Below are positions 15,862 through 22,254 of a stretch of 22,254 bases of DNA, one piece after another. A program made the position numbers and the translations under genes. How positions within the stretch are numbered: the first letter of the stretch is position 1; each line of letters starts with the position of its first letter. Where the stretch lies: contig CAJUOA010000052.1 in NCBI GenBank assembly GCA_910587785.1, positions 1-22,254 on the forward strand, given 5' to 3'. The notes beneath the pieces are model-generated. The model ran no database searches. It was not told the DNA's origin and was given only the letters and a program-made list of their open reading frames with translations. Source of the DNA: an uncultured Oscillospiraceae bacterium (lineage in GTDB: Bacteria > Bacillota > Clostridia > Oscillospirales > Oscillospiraceae).

Positions 15862-16740
15862 GAGGGGCGTGCTGGCTTACCATGTCCGCAGGTAGGTGGT
15901 CCGGCGGCAGCCGGGCCCCGTACTTTTTATCTCTGCGGACATGGGGTAGGCGCGGCCTTCAGCCGCGTGGGAGGACGCCGCAGGCGTCCGCGCTATGGGC
16001 ACCCGAGCGTAGCGAGGGCAAGGGTGGGAGCGGCACGACCGGCGATAGCCGGGTCGGCCGGTTCCGCCCGCAGTAAGGGGCCCTGAGCCGAAGGCGAGGG
16101 GTGGACCCGGAGGCCGCGTTAGCGGTCGTAGGGTCCAGGGCTGTCGGCTGTGCCGACCACGCCCGCGCAAGCGGGCGTGACGCCCCCCCTTATGCCCTTT
16201 TGCATTTCGGGGCCGATTTTTTCTATATTGTGTCGAAAACACCGTTTTGCCAAGGCGCTCATGGCTTTCCGATGGCCCACTCGTCGCTTTTTCAGTGGGC
16301 CATCGGTGGGCCACGTGGCCCACATACCCCTGGAACCGTTGTCGCTCTAAGGGGGGCGTGGCCCACGGGGAGAGGCCCTTGTGTCACGCGTGGCCCACAC
16401 ATCCCGACGGCGCTTTTGGCGCCGTCAGGGCGGTCCACGAGGCCTCTCCACACAGTATAATGGGGGCGCTGGTAGCGCCCCCAGGCCGGCAGGTTCGACA
16501 CGGGCCTGCACACATACGGCGTAGCCGGGGCCCCGGGTTCTTGTGGCGTACCCCGCCGGAGGCGAGGTCGCGGAGCTACGCATGGGCGGCATCTGATATG
16601 CTGTCCCGACCTTTGGGAGGGACTGCCAGCGCCGCCCCAGCTCCCGCGCAATGGTCCGTAGCTCTCGCCTGCTCCCCCCTGCGGCGTACCGGCAGACAAA
16701 CGCCAGAGCGGGCGTGTGGTTCGCTGCCGGTGCAAAGGCT
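15862..16740. other. GC-rich palindrome-dense region without a credible gene
   Basis: Several open frames cross this stretch on both strands, but they are rich in Arg, Pro, Gly and Ala, lack ribosome sites and change frame at every repeat, so I read it as non-coding. Perfect palindromes include CGCGGC/GCCGCG (15951-15967), GGACGCC/GGCGTCC (15973-15989), CGCCCGC/GCGGGCG (16160-16177), an 11-bp inverted repeat at 16271-16304, an 18-bp palindrome at 16306-16323, GACGGCGC/GCGCCGTC (16406-16426) and GGGGGCGCT/AGCGCCCCC (16462-16482). The word GTGGCCCAC or its complement recurs between 16270 and 16400. This may be an array of small non-autonomous palindromic elements or a structured RNA region. Confidence 0.5.
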
Positions 16741-16751
16741 CAAAAAACGAA

Positions 16752-16895
16752 GGAATTGGCTCTCTGGTAGTCCAATAAACGAGGAAATTGGCCCTCTGAG
16801 AGTCCAATAAACCGAGAAATTGGCCCTCTGTGAGTCCAATAAACCGAGAAATTGGCCCTCTGGAGGTCCAATAAACTGAGAAATTAGCCCTTTCG
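16752..16895. repeat. 32-bp tandem repeat, 4.5 copies
   Basis: Units start at 16752, 16784, 16816 and 16848, with a half unit from 16880. The consensus starts GAAATTGGCCCTCTG, continues with a four-base variable part, then GTCCAATAAACCGA. CCAAT at the end of each unit and ATTGG at the start of the next form a short inverted pair (CCAAT-10 bases-ATTGG). Middle copies are almost identical and the outer copies diverge. There are no unique spacers, so it is not a CRISPR. The period is not a multiple of three, which argues against coding. It ends about 60 bases before a promoter. Confidence 0.85.
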
Positions 16896-16954
16896 CAAAA
16901 ACAAAAACAAGAAGAAAACACGCAAGAAACTCGCTAAAAATTTGATTTTTTCTC

Positions 16955-16982
16955 TTGATCTATTACATTTTCGTGATATAAT
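16955..16982 (+). promoter_or_regulatory. Sigma-A-type promoter for the gene at 17061
   Basis: A perfect -10 box TATAAT (16977-16982) follows a -35-like TTGATC (16955-16960) at 16 bases, in very AT-rich sequence that contrasts with the GC-rich repeats upstream. Transcription would start about 70 bases before the ATG. Confidence 0.65.
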
Positions 16983-17060
16983 TTATATGAAGCAGAATAT
17001 AAGTTTTTTCGGTGCCAGTGAGGGACTATGTAATATTATTAAAAGTGAGGAGTGTTGGTC

Positions 17061-17804
17061 ATGAATGATACCGAAGGTTTGCAGTTAGATCCGGCGAATC
17101 TATCTGAGATCACGATTAACGGGACTATGGTACCGATGTTTAAGCAATTCGGAAAACAGTGGTATCAACTGATAACCCTGCTCAGAGCGTTGGAATTTCC
17201 GGAAACGGGTTTTGGCGGTCTGCCAACTAAAATCGGCAATCAGTTTTGGGATAGTGGAGAATTTTTGAAATACAAGGACATCTGGTATGGAACGGCTAAG
17301 GGCCTTTCCCTATATGCGGAAGATTTGCAAACATACCAGTATTCACCAACCGGCAGTCCCAAGGATAAACACACGGCCCGCATTCGACAGACCATCCTCA
17401 ATCAATGGCTACCCCGCCTGGGTGGCGGCGGTGGTACGTCCGCTACGGCGGACAGAGCAATAGAGTATGAATCCATCACGGACGATGCTCCACTCCCAAC
17501 GAAAACGGACAACGAACAGGTCTCGACGAATGATGAAAAGCCGGAGCCGGCTGGAATCGACATGGGCCTGTTTGATCGAATGTACGACAATCTGTCAGCC
17601 AGGATTCCCTATTTGGCATCGTGTTTGTCCATATCCAATAGTGCACTGGCGGGAGAAAAAATGTTCGCCGTGTTGGCTATGGGCTATCTGCGTGGATCTG
17701 AGCCTATCATGCGGCCGCAGGACGATTCTGATGGCATGTGGGGACAGGATGAGCACCTGTGTGTGTCAGAGGCCATCCGCCGCAGCATGTTGTTCGGACA
17801 GTGA
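17061..17804 (+). CDS. Unknown protein downstream of the 32-bp repeats
   Basis: I start this 247-residue protein at ATG 17061, eight bases after GTGAGGAG; a GTG at 17052 would add three residues inside the ribosome site. The N-terminal 125 residues look like one compact domain (EITINGTMVPMFKQFGKQWY, then TILNQWLPRL). A low-complexity linker follows, with a run of five Gly and many Thr/Asp/Glu (residues 125-165). The C-terminal 80 residues form a second domain (FDRMYDNLSARIPYLASCLS through AIRRSMLFGQ). No family is recognised. The first domain might bind DNA, since it is followed by a repeat-controlled promoter region, but this is speculation. It has its own promoter and a strong terminator. 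Confidence 0.6.
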   Translation: MNDTEGLQLDPANLSEITINGTMVPMFKQFGKQWYQLITLLRALEFPETGFGGLPTKIGNQFWDSGEFLKYKDIWYGTAKGLSLYAEDLQTYQYSPTGSPKDKHTARIRQTILNQWLPRLGGGGGTSATADRAIEYESITDDAPLPTKTDNEQVSTNDEKPEPAGIDMGLFDRMYDNLSARIPYLASCLSISNSALAGEKMFAVLAMGYLRGSEPIMRPQDDSDGMWGQDEHLCVSEAIRRSMLFGQ

Positions 17805-17884
17805 CGCAATACTTTTGATATTTGGTTTAACACGGACATAGCGGCGGTGCGGTATCACCGCTTATCTACCATGAGGCGGGGCAA

Positions 17885-17927
17885 AAAAATTCCCCTGGGA
17901 AGCATGTGGCTTCCCAGGGGAATTTTT
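17885..17927. terminator. Bidirectional intrinsic terminator, perfect 19-bp stem
   Basis: AAAAATTCCCCTGGGAAGC (17885-17903) and its exact complement (17909-17927) enclose ATGTG. The A and T runs at the two ends let it stop transcripts from both sides: the plus-strand gene ending at 17804 and the minus-strand operon that ends near 17987. Confidence 0.9.
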
Positions 17928-17986
17928 GATGGTCGTTGCCTTGCACAACAGGGCCTACGGGCGAATCGGTTCATGTGCGCTACATC

Positions 17987-18244
17987 CTAGCTCCGCTTTC
18001 TGTGGCGTTTGACAGCATCGTTCAACAGGTCCACAAGCGAGAAGCCGCATTCGAGTTTCTGGAAATCCATTTCTTGTTTCAAGAGGCCCTCGTTCCAGTC
18101 CTTCAAGCGCGGAATCCAGGCCCGACAATCCGGGTTGCGCTGGCGGCACTGCTCGCCGGCCTTGTCATTGTCTACGGCTATGACGACCTGGCATCCGGCA
18201 TCCGCCGCATAGTTCTTGATTCGGTCTATGTATGCCGTTTTATC
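17987..18244 (-). pseudogene. TOPRIM-domain remnant of a conjugative-element protein
   Basis: On the minus strand, a frame that has no start codon reads GPDKTAYIDRIKNYAADAGC, then QVVIAVDNDKAGEQCRQRNP, DCRAWIPRLKDWNEGLL, and ends at TAG 17987. The hydrophobic strand followed by DNDKAG is the second conserved acidic motif of TOPRIM domains. The RLKDWNE block is typical of the DUF3991/TOPRIM proteins of Firmicute conjugative elements. The N-terminal part with the catalytic glutamate is missing. The reading begins exactly where the upstream VbhA-like gene ends in another frame, overlapping it by about 19 bases. It is therefore either a 5'-truncated gene or the result of a frameshift-like fusion. 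It should not be functional on its own. Confidence 0.65.
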
Positions 18245-18459
18245 AGGGCCTCGACCATTTCTCCGTGCGTGATTTCGCCGTCCGCCCAGCGAGCGGACAG
18301 TTGTTTGGCATAATCTGATATGGGCGCGCCCTCAATGGCGTTGATGGCGTCGGCACCATGTATGGCTCTCATGCGGCGCCGCTTTTCCTGTTCGGTAATG
18401 GGCCCGGCGATGCTTTTCCCTTCATGAGGAGCGGGCATGGGTCTGTGTCTTTTTGTCAT
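18226..18459 (-). CDS. VbhA-like antitoxin
   Basis: This 77-residue protein starts at the minus-strand ATG at 18459, a few bases after AAGGGGGC. A basic N-terminus (TKRHRPMPAPHEGK) is followed by helices that match the VbhA antitoxin pattern: EQEKRRRMRAIHGADAINAI, EGAPISDYAKQLSARWADGE, then ITHGEMVEALIKRH. The GEIT step between the last two helices is characteristic. VbhA proteins block Fic-type AMP transferases by placing a glutamate in the active site. No Fic toxin gene is visible in this window, so it may be orphaned or serve another partner. It is the fourth gene of the minus-strand operon. Confidence 0.65.
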   Translation of the reverse strand: MTKRHRPMPAPHEGKSIAGPITEQEKRRRMRAIHGADAINAIEGAPISDYAKQLSARWADGEITHGEMVEALIKRHT

Positions 18460-18499
18460 TCATGTTGCCCCCTTCTCTTGATAAATTGCGAATAGTACA

Positions 18500-18688
18500 T
18501 CACGAGTCACCGTACACGGATCGGTACAGTCTATCGAGGTCGGTCCCAGGAATAAACTCCAGTCCGCATTTTTTCGCAAGACGGACAATGGACATGTCGT
18601 CCTCCGGCGTCCTGGTGTACTCGCCTTCTTCATATGGTGCGTCGGACTCATCCATTACGAGATACAGTGCTTGTTCAGGTTGTTTCAT
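18500..18688 (-). CDS. Small acidic protein of the DUF3990 operon, unknown function
   Basis: This 62-residue protein starts at the minus-strand ATG at 18688, eleven bases after GGAGGGG and eight bases past the stop of the preceding gene. The sequence is acidic in its first half (LYLVMDESDAPYEEGEYTRT) and mixed in the second (MSIVRLAKKCGLEFIPGTDL, DRLYRSVYGDS). I cannot name a family. Close spacing implies co-translation with the 140-residue protein upstream. Small proteins beside DUF3990 genes are often candidate antitoxins or accessory factors. Confidence 0.6.
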   Translation of the reverse strand: MKQPEQALYLVMDESDAPYEEGEYTRTPEDDMSIVRLAKKCGLEFIPGTDLDRLYRSVYGDS

Positions 18689-18696
18689 ATTTGATA

Positions 18697-19119
18697 TCAC
18701 CCCTCCAATGGTTCCAGCAGCCGGTCGATGGCCTCCTGCGGGTCCAGTGTGTGATACCCCGGGTAGATCAGTGCCATCGTGGCCGCGTCGATACGCTTGT
18801 AGATTTCCTTGCTGGATTCGCCGGTATAAAAGTGCCAGTACCGGTATAAATATCCCATCCAGTACATGGCTTCGGGGTCGTAGATCTTGTCCGACCGGGG
18901 CAGGCCGCCGGCATCGTCCTCCAGCTCTTCCATCAAGTACCCGGCGCCAGCCCACTGGGAATGATCAAACTCGGAATCCATGCCAACAGCAGTATTGCTG
19001 TTCATATAGAACTCCACGAATTTGTCGCAGTCGATCCCCTGCTTGGCGGCCATCTCGAACAGTTCGGCCTGCTCTTTACAAATGGAAAACTGGATGCTGT
19101 CCAAGCGCAAAGGATTCAT
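18697..19119 (-). CDS. Candidate antitoxin partner of the DUF3990-like protein
   Basis: I start this 140-residue protein at the minus-strand ATG at 19119, directly after GAGGAAGG; a TTG at 19131 lies inside that ribosome site. The first 44 bases overlap the end of the DUF3990-like gene. The N-terminal half (IQFSICKEQAELFEMAAKQG, then DKFVEFYMNSNTAVGMDSEF) is helical and acidic. The C-terminal half (AMYWMGYLYRYWHFYTGESS, then KEIYKRIDAATMALIYPGYH, then TLDPQEAIDRLLE) is a pattern I associate with proteins encoded beside DUF3990 genes in Clostridia. Overlapping, translationally coupled genes are usual in toxin-antitoxin pairs; the antitoxin role is inference. Confidence 0.65.
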   Translation of the reverse strand: MNPLRLDSIQFSICKEQAELFEMAAKQGIDCDKFVEFYMNSNTAVGMDSEFDHSQWAGAGYLMEELEDDAGGLPRSDKIYDPEAMYWMGYLYRYWHFYTGESSKEIYKRIDAATMALIYPGYHTLDPQEAIDRLLEPLEG

Positions 19120-19804
19120 CCCCTTCCTCAAGGATTTGCTCGAAGTAGGTTCCGGTACGCCGGTACCGCCGTTTTATCGGCTCAACGAGCTCTTTACCGT
19201 TGATTCGATTTTGTTGTGACAATTTCTGCATTTCCGAAATTTCTTCAGGTTGCAGGGGCATCGTGGCCGTGACGCTGATTTGATCACATGCGCGTTGCGT
19301 CTTGGCCACGTATTGCGTACCTAATTTCAGTTCTCCCATGCAGGCGATCAAGGCTACGTCCGTGATGTTGTTATTGAAGAAATCCTCAAGTACGACGGCC
19401 ATCCGGTCATCCGCGATGGGACCTATGACGACGTCCTGCCCATCACAGATCTGTTCGACGTACTCATATAGCGGCGTGTCCTTGAACTGCTCCATATGCC
19501 CCCTGTGTTGCGCTATGACCAATGCCCACGGGAGATCCCTGACTTGGACGCAGTTGAGCTTATCCAGGTTCATGTCCATTCCGTAGAATATAGGATTGTA
19601 GTCGCTCCTGCCGCAGATGAGGGTCTTGGCTTGGACAGGGTTGTCACTGAGATAGAATCCCTGTCCAAAATCGGTTTTTTCACGGGCTCGACGGAAGTTT
19701 GGCATGATTCGTCCCTGGATACCGCTCTTTGAGCCATGGAAAAGATGTTTCTTTTCTTTGGTGCGTATATATCGGATTCCCATGTTGAATTCGTTGATAT
19801 CCAT
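19076..19804 (-). CDS. DUF3990-like protein, candidate ADP-ribosyltransferase-type toxin
   Basis: This 242-residue protein starts at the minus-strand ATG at 19804, eight bases after AAAGGAGC. It has the DUF3990 layout: FHGS with His23, TDFGQGFYLSDNPVQAKTLI with Tyr51, a middle region with FYGMDMNLDKLNC, and the later DVVIGPIADDRM block. The His and Tyr pair followed by an acidic motif is reminiscent of the H-Y-E/D cores of ADP-ribosyltransferases, so it may modify a cellular target using NAD. That reaction is inferred, not shown. It is the first gene of a tight minus-strand operon whose promoter contains a palindrome, as in self-regulated toxin-antitoxin systems. The C-terminal 70 residues (LQPEEISEMQKLSQQNRING onwards) are charged and may contact the partner protein. 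Confidence 0.7.
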   Translation of the reverse strand: MDINEFNMGIRYIRTKEKKHLFHGSKSGIQGRIMPNFRRAREKTDFGQGFYLSDNPVQAKTLICGRSDYNPIFYGMDMNLDKLNCVQVRDLPWALVIAQHRGHMEQFKDTPLYEYVEQICDGQDVVIGPIADDRMAVVLEDFFNNNITDVALIACMGELKLGTQYVAKTQRACDQISVTATMPLQPEEISEMQKLSQQNRINGKELVEPIKRRYRRTGTYFEQILEEGDESFALGQHPVFHL

Positions 19805-19842
19805 GGTTATTGCTCCTTTCTTCTTGATTGTCTTTAATTGTT

Positions 19843-19871
19843 AGTATATCACATGAACCGGGTTCATACAA
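19843..19871 (-). promoter_or_regulatory. Promoter with a palindromic operator in its spacer
   Basis: On the minus strand a -35 TTGTAT (19871-19866) and a -10 TATACT (19848-19843) are 17 bases apart. The spacer and the edge of the -35 box hold the perfect palindrome ATGAACC-g-GGTTCAT (19853-19867). A repressor bound there would block RNA polymerase. It lies 38 bases before the DUF3990-like start and drives the minus-strand operon. Confidence 0.75.
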
Positions 19872-20135
19872 CCCACAGCCGGGTCGTTTTGTCTCTCGTG
19901 GTATTCATGAGGCGTACCGGTTCAGTCACGTTTGCCGGGATATTGCGGTGGGGTAACGACCCCGCCGTTGCTGGAGCGTGTTATCTTGATATATGGTAGA
20001 AAACATGCTTCAACGGGTAATAAATAGCTTAAAATAAGTAATTTTAAGAAGAAAAAGTTGCAGATTTGTCTTGCTGTTTCGCTCCAGATTGATATAATGG
20101 ACCTGGTAAATCAACCTGAAAGGAGCGTATTTTCT
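19872..20135. other. Divergent intergenic region with a hairpin
   Basis: No gene is seen. A hairpin pairs CGGTGGGGT (19946-19954) with ACCCCGCCG (19959-19967) across AACG, with one wobble; it has no U-tract. From 20000 the sequence turns AT-rich and leads into the promoter of the flagellin-like gene. Confidence 0.55.
20071..20098 (+). promoter_or_regulatory. Sigma-A-type promoter for the flagellin-like gene
   Basis: A perfect -10 TATAAT (20093-20098) follows TTGCTG (20071-20076) at 16 bases. The ribosome site GAAAGGAG lies at 20118-20125, eleven bases before the ATG at 20136. No sigma-28 (flagellar class III) promoter is apparent. Confidence 0.65.
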
Positions 20136-22249
20136 ATGACAAAACGAATCGTATCCTTCCTGCTCTCCGCCGTGATGGCCGCGGGCCTCTGCGTCCCCGC
20201 CTTCGCTGCCGAAGCAGAGGGGGGGCTGATGTCGGAGTCTATATCGGCGGCGGCATTGGCGGCCTGAAGGACACCGGGGAGACCACGGCGGACGTCCCAG
20301 GGTCCGGGGGCCGTGATGCCGATACTGGCACCGATCTGGAAACCCCGTCGTCACAGGAGCCCGTGATCGGCACCACGGGCGAGGATTATCAGAAAGCGAC
20401 GGGCGCGATTAACGGGGACTCGGAGTACGCGACGCCATCGGAAGCGCCCGCCGGGAAGATTCCGTCTTTCGCGACGGTACTGGCGCGGGTGGGCAAGCTG
20501 GCAAAGCGCGACTATTGGCTGCCGGACGTTGAGCACGGTCATTGCGGCGATTGGGCGTCCGTGTGCCAATCCACGAAAACGAACGCCCAGGACACGATTT
20601 CTTTCATTCAGACCATGGAGGGCGCGCTGTGCGAGATCCACGGCATGTTGCAGCGCGTCAATGAGCTGGTCACACGAAAGGCGAACGGCACCATCACTGC
20701 GGCGGACATAGCGTCGATAGATCGTGAAATCGAGCAGCTGATAGCGGAGATCGACAGCTGCCAGGCGTTCACGGCGTTTGACGAGTTTTGTTTCCTGGAC
20801 GTCGGCGGGCAGACGTTCCACGCGCCCATGGGCTGCCCGCGTTCCTGCCATCATGACTGGACGATCAAGTCCATGGAGCCGATTCGCGACCTGTCCGCGG
20901 ACAGTACCATACTTGATGTGCAGGGCGCCATCGAGCGCGTCAGCGAGTATCGGGCGATGCTGGGCGCGAACCAGAACGCCCTTGAGCACGTCGTCACGGT
21001 CTGCGAGAGCCTGCAGAACGACGGCTTTGGCAGCGGGATCGAGCATGCGGATTCCACGTCTGGCGACACGCACCACGTTTTGATCGAGGACTTGAGCAGC
21101 GGCCAAACGTTCCTGGCCGAGTGGGCCCTGATGGATCATCGCGTCGCGGAATTAGAGGAAAAGAAAAGCAATCTGCACGATGATAGGGATATCAAGCACA
21201 TCGACATGGAAATTGCTGCTCTTGGCGTTGCGAAGGATTTCCTGATTGATTTGCTTTGCGATGTAATGGATGTGGACGAGACCGTTCTGCCGCCTTGCGT
21301 AACGAACCAGGTATGGACGAATCCGGATTCCGTCCCCGCCGGGCCGGAGGACGATCCGAATTGGGGTTGGGACTACGACGCGCCAGTCGGGAGTGATTTG
21401 TATTATAGGACGGTTATTCATGTCGGCGCCATGGAGTCGCAAGACGTGGATAGTGTCTTGCAGCGGGGGCTCGTTCTCGACTCCGGCAATGCTTCCGTTC
21501 GGAACCTGATTCTGAGCTGTCTTGTGGGAAGAATCACGCCGGATTATGACACGTTGAAAGTCTACAAGGACGGGAAGGAACTGGTCGAGGGCGAGGATTA
21601 CAGGCTGTACGTCAGTGGCTTCCACATGTATTCCGACGACCATGATCCAGAGCATGCCGCGGACATATCGACGCTGATGGCCTTGCGTGACAGGATACAG
21701 CATACGTGGTGTCCATACCACACGTTCGGCTTGATTTTCAGCAACGAGCTGATGCCCGCAGGTTCCATCTCTGACGACGGCGTGTTGGACCTGTTGGGCA
21801 GGGCCAGTCCGGCGTACGAGCCGGGTTCGAGCGATATCGTAATCACGTATAAAGCCGAGCTGGACGTGAACGCGTTCCTGGTCGATGGCGACGCGGGCGG
21901 CCACACCATAGAGGCGAATGGCATGCCCGTCAGATTAGCGGCGCAATCAAATACGGTCACGTTGGGCAGCTCCGCCATGCCGGAGTCTGAGTTCGAGGCC
22001 TTGATTGGCGGCGCGGGGGACAATAAGTTGCCAAGATTTGCGGGATCGGAAGACATAGACGTGGATGCCATAGAAGAATCAGGCGTGATTCCAGGCCCGG
22101 CCACGGGAAACATGGGTGACGCCGGTTCGGGTATCAGGGAAATGGACGTAGCCAATGTCTATAACTATGGCATCGACATCGTGAGTCTGGACGCGGAGGA
22201 TAGTAAACCTGAAAGAAACATATTCGGAATTCCTGGGCCTGCGAATTAA
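20136..22249 (+). CDS. Sec-exported flagellin-like/pilin-like surface protein, out of frame at a G run
   Basis: ATG 20136 opens a clear signal peptide (MTKRIVSFLLSAVMAAGLCV, cleavage near AFA). After AEAEG the frame meets seven G and stops at 20267. Shifting back by one base at the G run gives GADVGVYIGGGIGGLKDTGE and an open frame to 22249, about 704 residues in all. Residues 141-233 match the N-terminal flagellin D1 region (NAQDTISFIQTMEGALCEIH, LQRVNELVTRKANGTITAAD, TFHAPMG). Residues 254-331 match the C-terminal D1/D0 region (ERVSEYRAMLGANQNALEHV, LSSGQTFLAEW). A likely coiled coil follows. The rest resembles pilin isopeptide domains (LKVYKDGKELVEGEDYRLYV, then IVITYKAELDV). Unlike flagellins it has many cysteines and a signal peptide. 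No anchor or sortase motif is seen at its end. The 3' part alone is open from GTG 20363. Confidence 0.7.
20219..20225 (+). repeat. Seven-G homopolymer at the frame break
   Basis: The run GGGGGGG lies 83 bases after the start codon, just past the signal peptide. With eight G the signal peptide and the long flagellin-like frame would be continuous; with seven the product ends after 43 residues. This is the classic layout of slipped-strand phase variation. Confidence 0.75.
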
Positions 22250-22254
22250 AGCGG

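Noticed and set aside
16752..16895. CRISPR array
   Set aside because: Units are contiguous and nearly identical, with no unique spacers and no cas genes.
15679..16921. Several plus- and minus-strand frames of 100-210 codons in the palindrome region
   Set aside because: They are rich in Arg/Pro/Gly/Ala, have no ribosome sites, change frame across repeats and are interrupted by perfect hairpins.
18460..18651. Minus-strand frame of 63 codons next to the antitoxin start
   Set aside because: It overlaps the better-supported 62-residue gene in another frame and has no ribosome site.
20351..21139. Minus-strand frame of 262 codons opposite the flagellin-like gene
   Set aside because: The plus strand has clear flagellin-like sequence there, and the minus frame has no start context or family.
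1..22254. tRNA, rRNA or insertion-sequence transposase genes
   Set aside because: I scanned for T-loop-like GGTTCGANTCC, rRNA signatures and transposase motifs and found none I could support.

Overview
The window looks like accessory DNA from a gut-type Firmicute, probably Oscillospiraceae-like. This is inferred from the moderately high GC content, strong GGAGG ribosome sites, frequent TTG/GTG starts, and gene families typical of conjugative elements of that group. No housekeeping gene and no tRNA or rRNA was seen. All family names come from reading the translations, not from database searches.

Positions 1-9000 are one plus-strand accessory operon of a conjugative or integrative element. It holds five ArdA-like antirestriction-type proteins built from a repeated module (one broken by a frameshift), an LPD28-like protein, a DUF4314-like protein, a small acidic protein, a winged-helix-like protein, a D12-class adenine methyltransferase with an apparent CTG start, an AbrB-like protein with a cysteine cluster, and one more small protein. 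Nine of these proteins, from several unrelated families, end in a similar Gly-Met tail. Positions 9053-13640 form the cell-surface block of the same element: a secreted membrane-anchored protein, a class D-like sortase, a secreted stalk-domain protein, and a thioester/SpaA-type adhesin.

Near 13640 the adhesin gene stops abruptly inside its third SpaA repeat and is joined to the 3' part of a P4-family primase/helicase gene. From there the window is a mosaic. It contains a non-coding stretch with TGTAACCAA-type repeats, a minus-strand small membrane protein, about 1.2 kb of GC-rich palindromes, 4.5 copies of a 32-bp tandem repeat before a promoter and an unknown gene, and then a minus-strand operon. 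That operon runs from a palindrome-in-promoter control region through a DUF3990-like toxin candidate, two small proteins and a VbhA-like antitoxin to a TOPRIM remnant.

The most unusual item is the last gene (20136-22249). It encodes a Sec signal peptide, then a run of seven G residues where the reading frame shifts, then about 675 residues that include a flagellin-like D1/D0 module and a pilin-like C-terminal region. It looks like a phase-variable, Sec-exported, cysteine-containing flagellin relative with no flagellar genes in view. Possible alternatives are sequencing error at the G run and a decayed gene.
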